Source of the DNA: Streptomyces californicus
GTDB taxonomy: Bacteria; Actinomycetota; Actinomycetes; Streptomycetales; Streptomycetaceae
Assembly: GCF_000717645.1 (NCBI RefSeq)
Contig: NZ_JNZZ01000009.1
Coordinates: forward strand, 124,001-188,000
Length of the DNA stretch: 64,000 nt
Direction: 5' to 3'
A model generated the notes under the pieces. That model was not told where the DNA came from, ran no database searches, and saw only the letters and a program-made list of their open reading frames with translations. Position 1 is the stretch's first letter; every line of letters starts with the position of its first letter. Both the position numbers and the translations under genes were made by a program. Positions 37,447 to 45,933 of the stretch are shown one piece after another.

Positions 37447-38235
37447 ATGTCCGAGCACGTCGCCGTGCCCGCCCCCGCCCCGATACCCGTCGAACAGCTC
37501 CACTTCGCGATGCCGCCCGTGCACGCCTCGCCGGACGAGGAACGCGCGTACCGCAGGGAGCGGCTGGCGGGCGCGTTGCGGCTGTTCGGACAGCTCGGGT
37601 ACGAGGACGGGGTGTCCGGGCACATCACCGTCCGCGATCCCGAGCTGGCCGACTGCTTCTGGGTCAACCCGTTCGGCGCGCCCTTCGCCGATATCGCCCC
37701 GCAGGACCTCATCCTCGTCAACGGCGACGGCCAGGTGGTGCGGGGCCGCTTTCACGTCAACCAGGCCGCGTTCGCCGTCCACGCGGCCGTGCACCGGGCC
37801 CGTCCGGACACGGTGGCCGTCGCGCACACCCACTCCACGCACGGCCGGGCACTGGCCGCGCTCGGCGAGCCGATCGAGCCGATCACCCAGGAGTCCTGCG
37901 CCTTCTACGAGGACCACGCGCTGTACGACGCGTACACGGGGGTGGTCGTGGACGAGGAGGAGGGGCGCCGCATCGCCGCCGTGCTCGGCCCGCGCAAGGC
38001 GGTGATCCTGCGCAACCACGGGCTGCTGACCGTGGGGGACTCGGTGGACGCGGCGGCCTGGTGGTTCCTCACGCTGGAACGCGCCTGCCAGGTGCAACTG
38101 CTGGCGCGGGCCGCCGGGAAGCCCGTGCTGATCTCACACCAGGACGCCCTCACCACCCGCGACCAGCTCGGCAGCGACCTGGTGGCCTGGATCAACTACC
38201 AGCCCCTGTGGCAGCGGATCAGTCGAACGTTCTGA
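37447..38235 (+). CDS. class II aldolase/adducin family protein
   Basis: This 262-residue cytoplasmic protein has the family zinc-site residues: HTHSTHGRALAALG (two His) and a later RNHGLLTVGDSVDAAAWWFLTLERAC (His of the third ligand). The early GHITVRDPE and WVNPFGAPFADI segments are family hallmarks. Members include fuculose-phosphate aldolase and ribulose-5-P 4-epimerase, but this subgroup (with MPPVHASPDEERAYRRERL) is uncharacterised. ATG 37447 follows GAGGAG. Confidence 0.87.
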   Translation: MSEHVAVPAPAPIPVEQLHFAMPPVHASPDEERAYRRERLAGALRLFGQLGYEDGVSGHITVRDPELADCFWVNPFGAPFADIAPQDLILVNGDGQVVRGRFHVNQAAFAVHAAVHRARPDTVAVAHTHSTHGRALAALGEPIEPITQESCAFYEDHALYDAYTGVVVDEEEGRRIAAVLGPRKAVILRNHGLLTVGDSVDAAAWWFLTLERACQVQLLARAAGKPVLISHQDALTTRDQLGSDLVAWINYQPLWQRISRTF

Positions 38236-38347
38236 CGAGGCCCGCCCCCGGGCCGCCCCGCCGCGCGGCCGGCCCGCCCGGTACGGCACAATTCGCAGAT
38301 ATCGCGGGTGAGTTGGCTGGACGGGCCGGGAAAGGGCGTAATCCTCC

Positions 38348-39616
38348 GTGGCGTTGGACGAAGCACAGGTGAACGGCACGCACGGGGGCGGTTGTACGTG
38401 CGGCGACTGCCCGCACGGGGCACGCCGGGGACATCGGCGCGCGGTCGCCGCGTTCCTGGCCAAACGGGACGCACTGGCCGCCGGCGACGGGCTGCCCGCA
38501 GGGGTCGCGCAGTCGCCCTCCGCGTCCCGGCAGTGGGTCTCCGACGAGCTGACCGGGTCCGCCCGCACCGTCGCCGAACGGGCCCGGGAAGCCGGGGACG
38601 CCTGGCTCCACCAGGTGTGGCGGACCACCCTGTTCACCGTCTGGGGCGCGGTCGGGGCGCTCCTCGTCGGCACCTGCGCCACCGCGGTCGGGGCCGGCTG
38701 GTCCACCGCCCGCACCGCCGCTCTCCTCGCCGCCCTCGTCACGGCCGCCCTGCTCACCGCCGCCGCCCGCTACCACCGCGCCCGGGGCGGCCTCCTCGCC
38801 CCGCTGATCGGTGAGGACAACCGGCTCTCCACCTCCCGGACGGTCGCCGCCGCCTGGGTGCTGCTCGTCGTCTTCGCGGTCCTCGTCCTCGCCCTCCAAC
38901 TGGCCGGGGCCTCCGACCCGGACGAGCGGGACGCGCTCATCGAGGGGCTCGACCTGGTGCGCTCCGCGGGCGTGGTGGCCGTGCTGGCTCTGGTGTGCGC
39001 GGTCGCCGTCGTCGTACGCCGGGTGGTGACCGTACGGGTGTTGGGCCGGCGGCTCCAGAAGCTGCGCGCGGACCGGCCGCGCGCCGCCGACCTGCTCACC
39101 GACGACTCGGGGCGCGGGTCGTTCACCGATGTGCAGTACGTGCTGGTCAGCGCCGTCGCCGTGCTGTTCGCCGCGGTCCGCCTGGCCCGCCGCCCCGAGC
39201 AGGTGCCTGATCTGCCGTGGGGGCTCGCCCTGCTGGTGGCGGTCTCGGCGGCGACCTACTTCGCCGGGAAGTACGCGGAGGGCGGCCGCCCCGTCGTGCT
39301 CTCCGTCGTACGGGCCCGGGAGGCCGGGGACCTCGACGCCCCGATCCGTACCGGCGACGACATCGAGATCCGGGGTGCGGGCTTCGTACCGCCCGGCGCG
39401 GGCACGCCCGACCTGTTGGCCCGGCTCGTCGTCCGGATAGGGACCGTCCACGTACACGTCCCGCTGGTCCCGGTCGCCGGGGGCTTCGCCAACCCGACGG
39501 ACACCGTCCTCACCGTGCCCGTCCCGGTCGAGGTCGAGCCGGGCACCGTGGACGTCCAGGTCATCACCGCCGCCGGGGTGGAGACCGAACGCGTCGCCAT
39601 CGACGTCACCGACTGA
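38348..39616 (+). CDS. multi-pass membrane protein with Cys-rich N-terminus
   Basis: This 422-residue protein has a short N-terminal segment with CTCGDC that could bind metal. Six hydrophobic helices span about residues 95-330 (for example TTLFTVWGAVGALLVGTCATAVG and WVLLVVFAVLVLALQLAG). A C-terminal soluble domain of beta character (about 335-422) resembles an IPT/TIG-like fold (DDIEIRGAGFVPPG ... TVDVQVITAAGVETE). GTG 38348; the ribosome site is weak. Unrecognised function. Confidence 0.75.
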   Translation: MALDEAQVNGTHGGGCTCGDCPHGARRGHRRAVAAFLAKRDALAAGDGLPAGVAQSPSASRQWVSDELTGSARTVAERAREAGDAWLHQVWRTTLFTVWGAVGALLVGTCATAVGAGWSTARTAALLAALVTAALLTAAARYHRARGGLLAPLIGEDNRLSTSRTVAAAWVLLVVFAVLVLALQLAGASDPDERDALIEGLDLVRSAGVVAVLALVCAVAVVVRRVVTVRVLGRRLQKLRADRPRAADLLTDDSGRGSFTDVQYVLVSAVAVLFAAVRLARRPEQVPDLPWGLALLVAVSAATYFAGKYAEGGRPVVLSVVRAREAGDLDAPIRTGDDIEIRGAGFVPPGAGTPDLLARLVVRIGTVHVHVPLVPVAGGFANPTDTVLTVPVPVEVEPGTVDVQVITAAGVETERVAIDVTD

Positions 39617-39742
39617 CCGGCTCTCCCGCCTCCTTCCTCCCACCGCCCGGCCGCTCTGCTCGCATACGGCCCCCGGTGCGCGGCGCACCGGAGGCGTGCG
39701 TAGGGTCTGGAGGATGGGATTCCGGACAGTGGGTCGGCGGCG

Positions 39743-40252
39743 ATGAACGGGTACGGCGGCGGATCGTACGGTCCGGGCGGGCGCAGGACGCCGAAGGAGC
39801 AGGCGGGCAGGTACGCCCTGCTGCCCCTGCGGATCTTCCTCGGCGTCACCTTCGTCTACGCGGGGCTCGACAAGCTCACCGACGGCGCGTTCCTCGCCGC
39901 GGACGGGGCCGGATCGATCGCCGCGGTGATGCGCGGGGTGCGCGACTCCTCCGCGATCCCCGCCCTCGTCGACCTGGCGCTCAAGAGCCCCGAGGGGTTC
40001 GGCTACGCCATCGCGATCGGCGAACTCCTCGTCGGACTCGGCACCCTCGTCGGCCTCTGGACCCGGCTCGCCGCGCTCGGCGGCGCGCTGATCTCGCTGA
40101 GCCTGTGGCTGACGGTGAGCTGGCAGTCCACCCCGTACTACTACGGCAACGACCTGCCCTATCTGATGGCGTGGCTGCCGTTGGCACTGGCCGGCGCGAC
40201 GGTGTTCTCCGCCGACGCCTTCCTCGCCTCGCGACGCCGCCGCACCCTGTAG
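39743..40252 (+). CDS. DoxX family membrane protein
   Basis: This 169-residue protein has four transmembrane helices and the DoxX pattern: LLPLRIFLGVTFVYAGLDKL near the start, IAIGELLVGLGTLVGLWTRLAALGGALISLSLWL in the middle and a last helix LPYLMAWLPLALAGATVFS. DoxX relatives include thiosulfate:quinone oxidoreductase subunits and redox-associated membrane proteins; no partner genes identify which applies. Its last 94 bp overlap, tail to tail, a gene on the other strand. Confidence 0.88.
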   Translation: MNGYGGGSYGPGGRRTPKEQAGRYALLPLRIFLGVTFVYAGLDKLTDGAFLAADGAGSIAAVMRGVRDSSAIPALVDLALKSPEGFGYAIAIGELLVGLGTLVGLWTRLAALGGALISLSLWLTVSWQSTPYYYGNDLPYLMAWLPLALAGATVFSADAFLASRRRRTL

Positions 40253-40422
40253 GCGACCCAGGTCACCGTCGCGGCCAGCCACAGCCCGCCGAGGAACAGC
40301 GGCAGGAAGAACGCCCACGGGGCGTCCCAGGCCCCGGCGGCGTCGGCCGCGTAGCCACCGGCCAGACCCAGCATCGTCAGGCCCGCCACCGCGCGGCCGG
40401 GCCGGAACTCATGACGCGGCAC
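40159..40422 (-). CDS. small membrane protein, coupled to the PspC protein
   Basis: This 87-residue protein has two hydrophobic helices (AVAGLTMLGLAGGYAADAAGA and WAFFLPLFLGGLWLAATVTWVAY) and a basic tail. Its ATG (40422) overlaps the end of the upstream PspC-like gene by 14 bp, which suggests translational coupling. Its 3' end runs 94 bp into doxX on the opposite strand. No family recognised. Confidence 0.65.
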   Translation of the reverse strand: MPRHEFRPGRAVAGLTMLGLAGGYAADAAGAWDAPWAFFLPLFLGGLWLAATVTWVAYRVRRRREARKASAENTVAPASANGSHAIR

Positions 40423-41749
40423 GGGTGACCTCCACCTGTCCGATGCCCACTTCCACCCTCAGCTCGATCGTCCCGGCGGGCGGCGTGCCCTTCGGGGGTC
40501 TCAGTGTGCGCTCGGTCGACTCGCCGTTGTCGATCCGGACCCGGACCCGCTGCCCGTCCTCCAGCCGGACCTCCCCGAGATCCGCCTCGGCCCGCACCTT
40601 CACCGTCACGTTCGCCGGGACGACGACGGCCGCCCGGCCCGCCGCCACGTCGAGCCGGGTGCGGACGGTCTCGCCCGCCGGGACCTTCAGCCCGGACAGG
40701 TCCAGCCGCGCGTCGCCCGTGCTCAGCTCGTAGTGCGGCCGCACCGCGCCCGCCGAGACGGGCCGCCAGTCCCGCTCCCCCCACGAGGCGTCGATGTCCT
40801 TCGGCAGCGCCGACGCACCCGCCAGCAGACCCGCCGTGGCGACCGCCAGGAAGACCGTGCCGAAGCCGGTCCGCCCCAGCACCGAGGCGATCAGCAGGCC
40901 GAGCCCGAAGACGCCGAGCGCCGCGGCCAGGCCGATCTGGAGCGCGGTGCCCAGCGGCTGGTGGTCCCAGCTCAGGCCGGTGCCCAGACCGCCCGCCACC
41001 AGCGCGGTCAGGAAGACCGGGCCGCCGATGGAGCGCGGACCGCGCGGGGAGGACGCCGGCGCCGGCGTCCGGAACGGGGCGTCCGGGCCGGGCCGGGACG
41101 CCCTCAGATCGTCGCGCGCCGCCGCGGGGTCCGTGTCCGACGGGCCCCACAGATACCCCGCGCCCACCGGACCGGTCGTGCCGTCCTTGACGATCGGGTC
41201 CCGCCACCACGACGGGCCGCCCGGCTTCGGCGGGGCCTTCACCTCCGGCGGCGGGGCGCCGAGCCCGCCGGTGTGCGCGGGACCGGCCGGGGCCGCCGGA
41301 GCGCCGGGCGGGGCCGCCGGGTCCTCGGGGGCCGAGGAGCGGGTCCACACGAAGAAGCCGACGACGGCCACCGAGAGCAGCGCGGCGAAGGACAGCATGC
41401 CCCGGTTGTGCAGCATCGAGAGGAACATCCCGCAGCCGATGAGCGCCAGCAGCAGCGCCGCCAGCGCCGCCCCGTCGACCCGGCCGGACAGCAGCTTGCG
41501 CCCCTCGTTCTGGTCCTCGCCGTCGGCGGGCAGCAGCAGCCAGGCGAAGCCGTAGAAGATCAGACCGATGCCGCCGGTCACCGAGAGGACGCCGAGCACG
41601 ATCCGGAAGATCACCGGGTCCACGTCGCAGTACCGGCCCAGCCCGCCGCACACCCCGGCGACGACCTTCTGGCGCGGGGTGCGCCGCAGCGCCGGCTTCG
41701 GCGCTTCGGGGGGCGCGACGCCGGGAGCGGCGTTGGAGGGAGCGGTCAT
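40409..41749 (-). CDS. PspC domain / LiaF-like membrane protein
   Basis: This 446-residue protein has an N-terminal PspC domain (about residues 20-80: LRRTPRQKVVAGVCGGLGRYCDVDPVIFRIV, then a helix). More transmembrane helices follow, then a Pro/Ala-rich loop and a C-terminal beta-helix-like domain (YELSTGDARLDLSGLKVPAGETVRTRLDVAAGRAAVVVP...) similar to LiaF and DUF2154/cell-wall-active antibiotic response proteins. ATG 41749 follows GGAGGGAG. LiaF-type proteins restrain LiaRS-like two-component systems, and the adjacent divergent genes encode just such a pair. Confidence 0.88.
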   Translation of the reverse strand: MTAPSNAAPGVAPPEAPKPALRRTPRQKVVAGVCGGLGRYCDVDPVIFRIVLGVLSVTGGIGLIFYGFAWLLLPADGEDQNEGRKLLSGRVDGAALAALLLALIGCGMFLSMLHNRGMLSFAALLSVAVVGFFVWTRSSAPEDPAAPPGAPAAPAGPAHTGGLGAPPPEVKAPPKPGGPSWWRDPIVKDGTTGPVGAGYLWGPSDTDPAAARDDLRASRPGPDAPFRTPAPASSPRGPRSIGGPVFLTALVAGGLGTGLSWDHQPLGTALQIGLAAALGVFGLGLLIASVLGRTGFGTVFLAVATAGLLAGASALPKDIDASWGERDWRPVSAGAVRPHYELSTGDARLDLSGLKVPAGETVRTRLDVAAGRAAVVVPANVTVKVRAEADLGEVRLEDGQRVRVRIDNGESTERTLRPPKGTPPAGTIELRVEVGIGQVEVTRAAS

Positions 41750-42128
41750 GCCTCCATGGTGACGGGCCGGAACGCCCGCCGGGACCCGCCCCGACCCTGG
41801 CCGGTCCCTGATATTGCCCGCGTACGCCCCTGAAGGGCCGGGGAGGCGGGACGCGGCGCGGGGGAGCCGGACGCGCCGGGAGGCGGGGGGCGTCGGGGGT
41901 CGCGGGCCGGGCTCACGGAGACACGCCGGGTACGCGGGCCGGACGCGTCGGGGAGGCGACGGCGTGGGGCCGACGGGCGCGGGGAGCCGGCGGCGCGCGC
42001 GAACCCGCGCGCGCCGGTCGTGAAGGTGAGGGGGGCTGCCACCAGGCCGTGCGCGGGGGAGGGCGTCAGGGTCAGTTCGGGGGACTACCCTGATGCCGCC
42101 CCGCACCCGCCCGTGTGACGATCGGGGT
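41750..42128. other. divergent promoter region of the PspC/two-component module
   Basis: This 379-bp gap is mostly very GC-rich. Near the kinase gene is an inverted repeat, TCAGGGT (42066-42072) and ACCCTGA (42087-42093), separated by 14 bp. It may be an operator bound by the response regulator. No gene is supported. Confidence 0.45.
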
Positions 42129-43415
42129 ATGCCAGCCGCCACCGCCCGAGCCGCCAGCTCCCTCGCCGCCGACGCGGAGGAGCCCGCACCGCGCAAGCTC
42201 TACCGCAGCGCCGACGGACGGCTGCTCGGCGGCGTCGCGCGCGGGCTCGCCGGACACCTCGGGCTGCCGGTCGCCTGGGTGCGGCTCGTCTTCCTCGGAC
42301 TGTTCGTCACCGACGGCCTCGGCTCCCTGCTCTACGCGGTCTTCTGGATCGTCGTCCCGCTCGGCGTCGGCGGCGTCGAGCCGACCCGCTCCGTGTTCGA
42401 GACCTCCCCGGACGGCCGCCGCAAGCTCCGCAGACCGGACAAGGGGCAGGTCTTCGCGCTGGTGGCCCTGGCCGTCGGCGCCGTCGCGTACTTCGTCAAC
42501 GTCGACATGGGCGGCGAGACCGGCCGCTACATCTGGCCCACCCTCATGATCGGCGCCGGCTCCGTGCTGGTCTGGCGGCAGGCGGACAACGCCCGCCGCG
42601 CCCGCTGGATGGAGGTCGGCCGCAACCGCAAGCTGCTCCACCTCGCCCGCGGCCTCGCCGGGGTCGCCCTGGTCGGCCTCGGCCTCGCGGTCTTCCTCGT
42701 CGTGCGCGGTTCGGCCGCCCAGCTCGGCAACGTCCTCACCGCCGCCATCGCCGTGCTGACCGGCATCTTCCTGCTCGCCGGCCCCTACCTGGTGCGGATG
42801 ACCCAGGACCTCTCCGAGGAGCGGCTGATGCGCATCCGCGCCCAGGAGCGGGCCGAGGTCGCGGCCCACGTCCACGACTCCGTGCTGCACACCCTCACCC
42901 TGATCCAGCGCAACGCCGACGACGGCGGCGAGGTCCGGCGCCTCGCCCGCGCCCAGGAACGCGAACTGCGCAACTGGCTCTACAACCCCGAGGGCACCGG
43001 CAAGGACGAGGCCGAGGAGCCGGAGACCCTGGCCGAGGCGGTCAAGCGGGCCGCCGCCGAGGTCGAGGACAAGCACGGCGTGCCCCTGGAGGTCGTCGTG
43101 GTCGGCGACTGCCCCCTCGACGAGAAGCTGACCGCACAGCTGCAGGCCGCGCGCGAGGCGATGGTCAACGCCGCCAAGTACGGTGGCGACGGCGGGGCGG
43201 TCCAGGTCTTCGCGGAGGTCGAGGGACGCACGGTCTTCGTGTCCGTACGGGACCGGGGCCCGGGATTCGACCTGGACGAGGTTCCCGCCGACCGCATGGG
43301 CGTACGAGAATCAATCATCGGCCGGATGCAGCGCAACGGCGGGACCGCCCGGCTGCGTTCGGTGCCCGGCGGGGGCACCGAGGTCGAGCTGGAGATGGAG
43401 AGGGCGAGCGAATGA
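42129..43415 (+). CDS. sensor histidine kinase with N-terminal PspC domain
   Basis: This 428-residue NarL-type kinase has an N-terminal PspC domain (about residues 20-85: LYRSADGRLLGGVARGLAGHLG) and several transmembrane helices. The H-box AEVAAHVHDSVLHTLTLIQ follows near 245-265, then the ATPase domain with VNAAKYGGDGGAVQVF and VRDRGPGFDLDEV. The fused PspC domain suggests sensing of membrane or envelope stress. ATG 42129; it overlaps the response regulator gene by 4 bp (ATGA). Confidence 0.93.
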   Translation: MPAATARAASSLAADAEEPAPRKLYRSADGRLLGGVARGLAGHLGLPVAWVRLVFLGLFVTDGLGSLLYAVFWIVVPLGVGGVEPTRSVFETSPDGRRKLRRPDKGQVFALVALAVGAVAYFVNVDMGGETGRYIWPTLMIGAGSVLVWRQADNARRARWMEVGRNRKLLHLARGLAGVALVGLGLAVFLVVRGSAAQLGNVLTAAIAVLTGIFLLAGPYLVRMTQDLSEERLMRIRAQERAEVAAHVHDSVLHTLTLIQRNADDGGEVRRLARAQERELRNWLYNPEGTGKDEAEEPETLAEAVKRAAAEVEDKHGVPLEVVVVGDCPLDEKLTAQLQAAREAMVNAAKYGGDGGAVQVFAEVEGRTVFVSVRDRGPGFDLDEVPADRMGVRESIIGRMQRNGGTARLRSVPGGGTEVELEMERASE

Positions 43416-44107
43416 CCGAGAACACCGAAGCCACCGGGGGCCCGGAGCGACGGGTACGGGTCGTGCTCGTCGACGACCACCGGATGTTCCGCACCGGGGT
43501 GCAGGCGGAGATCGGCCGCACCGAGGAGACCGGCGTCGAGGTGGTCGGCGAGGCCGCCGACGTCGACCAGGCGGTCACCGTCATCACGGCGACCCGCCCC
43601 GAGGTCGTCCTCCTCGACGTCCACCTCCCGGGCGGCGGCGGCGTCGAGGTGCTGCGCCGCTGCGCCCCCCTGATGGGCACGGCCGAGGATCCCGTCCGCT
43701 TCCTCGCGCTGTCCGTCTCCGACGCGGCGGAGGACGTCATCGGCGTCATCCGGGGCGGGGCGCGCGGCTACGTCACCAAGACGATCACCGGCACCGACCT
43801 GGTCGACTCCGTCTTCCGGGTCCAGGAGGGCGACGCGGTCTTCTCGCCCCGCCTGGCCGGTTTCGTACTGGACGCCTTCGCCTCCACGGACGCCCCGCCC
43901 GTCGACGAGGACCTGGACCGCCTGACCCAGCGCGAGCGCGAGGTGCTGCGGCTGATCGCCCGGGGGTACGCGTACAAGGAGATCGCCAAGCAGCTGTTCA
44001 TCTCGGTGAAGACGGTCGAGTCCCACGTCTCCGCGGTGCTGCGCAAGCTCCAGCTCTCCAACCGGCACGAACTGACCCGCTGGGCGACGGCCCGCCGCCT
44101 GGTCTGA
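43412..44107 (+). CDS. LuxR-family response regulator
   Basis: This 231-residue regulator has a receiver domain (residues 14-140; VLVDDHRMFRTG, phospho-Asp in VVLLDVHLPGGGG, Lys in GYVTKTITG) and a LuxR helix-turn-helix (about 165-225: LTQREREVLRLIARGYAYKEIAKQLFIS, VKTVESHVSAVLRKLQLSNRHEL). Translation is coupled to the histidine kinase through ATGA. With the PspC kinase and the PspC/LiaF-like protein it forms a LiaFSR-like set. Likely targets are envelope genes, perhaps its own divergent promoter. Confidence 0.95.
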   Translation: MTENTEATGGPERRVRVVLVDDHRMFRTGVQAEIGRTEETGVEVVGEAADVDQAVTVITATRPEVVLLDVHLPGGGGVEVLRRCAPLMGTAEDPVRFLALSVSDAAEDVIGVIRGGARGYVTKTITGTDLVDSVFRVQEGDAVFSPRLAGFVLDAFASTDAPPVDEDLDRLTQREREVLRLIARGYAYKEIAKQLFISVKTVESHVSAVLRKLQLSNRHELTRWATARRLV

Positions 44108-44126
44108 GGCCGGGGCGGGGCGGGGA

Positions 44127-45206
44127 CTACGCCACCCGCGTCGCTCCGGCGAAAGGCATCTGGTCGATCGGCGCGATGCGTACCGGCGCACCCGGGCGCG
44201 GGGCGTGGATCATCTGGCCGCCGCCGATGTAGAGGCCGACATGGCTGATCCCGGAGTAGAAGAAGACCAGGTCGCCCGGGGCCAGTTGGGAGCGCGGGAC
44301 GCGCTGTCCGGCGTTGATCTGCGTGTACGTGGTGCGCGGCAGGCTGATGCCGGCCGCCTTCCAGGCCGCCTGGGTCAGGCCGGAGCAGTCGAAGGCGTTC
44401 GGGCCGGTCGCGCCCCAGACGTACGGCTTCCCGATCGCACCGTGGGCGAAGGCGATAGCCTGCCCCGCGCGGGAGTTCGGCGCCGAGACCGGGGCGGCGC
44501 GGCCGGTGGAGCGGTCGGCGTGGGCGGGGCCGCCGCCGTGCCGGGCGTCGGCGGAACGCTCGTAGGCGGCGCGCTGCTCGGCGGTCAGGGTGGCCAGCAG
44601 CTTGCGGGCGTCGGCCAGTTTGGTGCGGATCGCGGTGCGGTGCTCGCGCAGTTCGGCGCGGCGGGCGGCGAGGCGTTCGCTCTCCTGGTCGGCGCGGGCC
44701 TTGACCCGGGCGATCCGGGACACCTGCCGCTTGATGTCGCGCAGCAGCCCGCTCTGCCGGTCGCCCGCCCGATCGAGGTAGGCGGCGCGTTCCAGGTAGG
44801 TGTCGGGGTCGGAGGAGAGCGCCAGTTGCACGGCGGGGTCGAGGGAGCCGGAGCGGTACTGCGCGGTGGCCAGCGCACCCAGGGCGTGCCGGGCGGTGTT
44901 GAGGCGGCCCGTGCGGCGGGCGGCCTCGTCGGTCAGGGCGTCCACGGCGCGGGTGGCGGCGTCCGCCCGCTCCTTGGCCCCGTTGTACTTCTCGGTGGCG
45001 ACCTCGGCGTCGTGGTAGAGCCGGTCCACCTTCGCGCGGACCTGGGCGGCGGTGGGCGCCGGTTCGGCGGGGGCCGCGCCCGCCGAGGTGACCGAGCCGG
45101 CGGTGGCGGCCCCGGCGAGCGCCAGGGAGGCGGCGGTACGGGCAGCAGAGCCGGCGAGGGGGCGCTGCTTGGGTTTCCGGTGGGCTGACCTACGGTGCGC
45201 TGCCAC
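44127..45206 (-). CDS. NlpC/P60 peptidoglycan hydrolase
   Basis: This 359-residue secreted protein has a signal peptide (about residues 1-46, ending near AGAAPAE) and a long coiled-coil region (55-220; KVDRLYHDAEVATEKYNGAKERAD). The C-terminal NlpC/P60 domain (240-359) has the catalytic Cys in NAFDCSGLTQAAW, one His in ISHVGLYIGGG and a second in MIHAPRPG. Such enzymes cut gamma-D-Glu-mDAP bonds in peptidoglycan, and coiled coils usually keep them inhibited. GTG 45206. It is paralogous to the protein encoded at 45934-47121 but has no riboswitch upstream. Confidence 0.93.
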   Translation of the reverse strand: MAAHRRSAHRKPKQRPLAGSAARTAASLALAGAATAGSVTSAGAAPAEPAPTAAQVRAKVDRLYHDAEVATEKYNGAKERADAATRAVDALTDEAARRTGRLNTARHALGALATAQYRSGSLDPAVQLALSSDPDTYLERAAYLDRAGDRQSGLLRDIKRQVSRIARVKARADQESERLAARRAELREHRTAIRTKLADARKLLATLTAEQRAAYERSADARHGGGPAHADRSTGRAAPVSAPNSRAGQAIAFAHGAIGKPYVWGATGPNAFDCSGLTQAAWKAAGISLPRTTYTQINAGQRVPRSQLAPGDLVFFYSGISHVGLYIGGGQMIHAPRPGAPVRIAPIDQMPFAGATRVA

Positions 45207-45460
45207 GGGGGCGGCATCCTTCCTCTCGGCTGCCCACCGGAGGGGCGGCGGGTCCGGGATGGACGCTAGGTCCCGGCGCGAGGAAAAGAGTCGCCATGAC
45301 AGCTATTGCTCTGAAGTGACGTTTCACCGCACGTCGATGATCGGCGATGCGCCCCTTTACCGGTCCTAACGGGTCAAGACGGTCGATACCGGAGGAAGGG
45401 CGCAAGGAAGGCTAGCCTCACTGGAAGGTAAAACTTTGGCCATGGCTAGGCTCCGGAGCC

Positions 45461-45814
45461 ATGGACGTACTCATCAACGTTGTCGTGGCCCTGCACATCA
45501 TCGGTATCGCCTCCCTGCTGGGCGGCTTCCTGACCCAGATGAAGGCCATGGGCGCCGGCACCGCCCGGTTCACCCCCGCGATGCTCCACGGCGCGCTGAC
45601 CATGCTGGTCACCGGCATCGCCCTGGTCGGCCTCAACCAGGCCGACGACCACGCCGTCAACAACGTCAAGATCGGCATCAAGCTGGCGCTGCTGGTCGTG
45701 ATCCTCGCCCTGGTCTACGTCAAGCGCGACGAGGAAAAGGTCGACAAGGGCGCGTTCCTGGCGGTCGGCGGGCTGACCGTCGTCAACATCTTCATCGCCA
45801 CGGTCTGGACCTGA
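45461..45814 (+). CDS. conserved integral membrane protein
   Basis: This 117-residue protein has four hydrophobic helices (INVVVALHIIGIASLLGGF, LHGALTMLVTGIALVGL, VKIGIKLALLVVILALVYV, FLAVGGLTVVNIFIATVW). I know no function for it. A -10-like TAGGCT (45447-45452) ends eight bases before the ATG, so the mRNA may be leaderless. It lies between two NlpC/P60 genes, divergent from the first and convergent with the second. Confidence 0.8.
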   Translation: MDVLINVVVALHIIGIASLLGGFLTQMKAMGAGTARFTPAMLHGALTMLVTGIALVGLNQADDHAVNNVKIGIKLALLVVILALVYVKRDEEKVDKGAFLAVGGLTVVNIFIATVWT

Positions 45815-45933
45815 GGTCCGAGCGGGCGCGCCCGAGGAGCCCCGGGCGCGCCCGCTCGGCCGGATGGCGGCCGCTCGCGGACCCGACCCGGCTCGCGGAC
45901 CGCGCCGGCTCGCGGGCCCGCCCCGGCGCCGCG

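Noticed and set aside
45207..45420. A second ydaO riboswitch upstream of the first NlpC/P60 gene
   Set aside because: The conserved GGGGACCCA, GGGGTGAAT and CAGCTAAC blocks are absent.
45400..45440. Possible iron-regulator (DmdR/IdeR) box around AAGGCTAGCCTCAC
   Set aside because: It contains a 10-bp palindrome, but I could not align it convincingly to the 19-bp iron-box consensus, and the neighbouring gene has no iron-related function.
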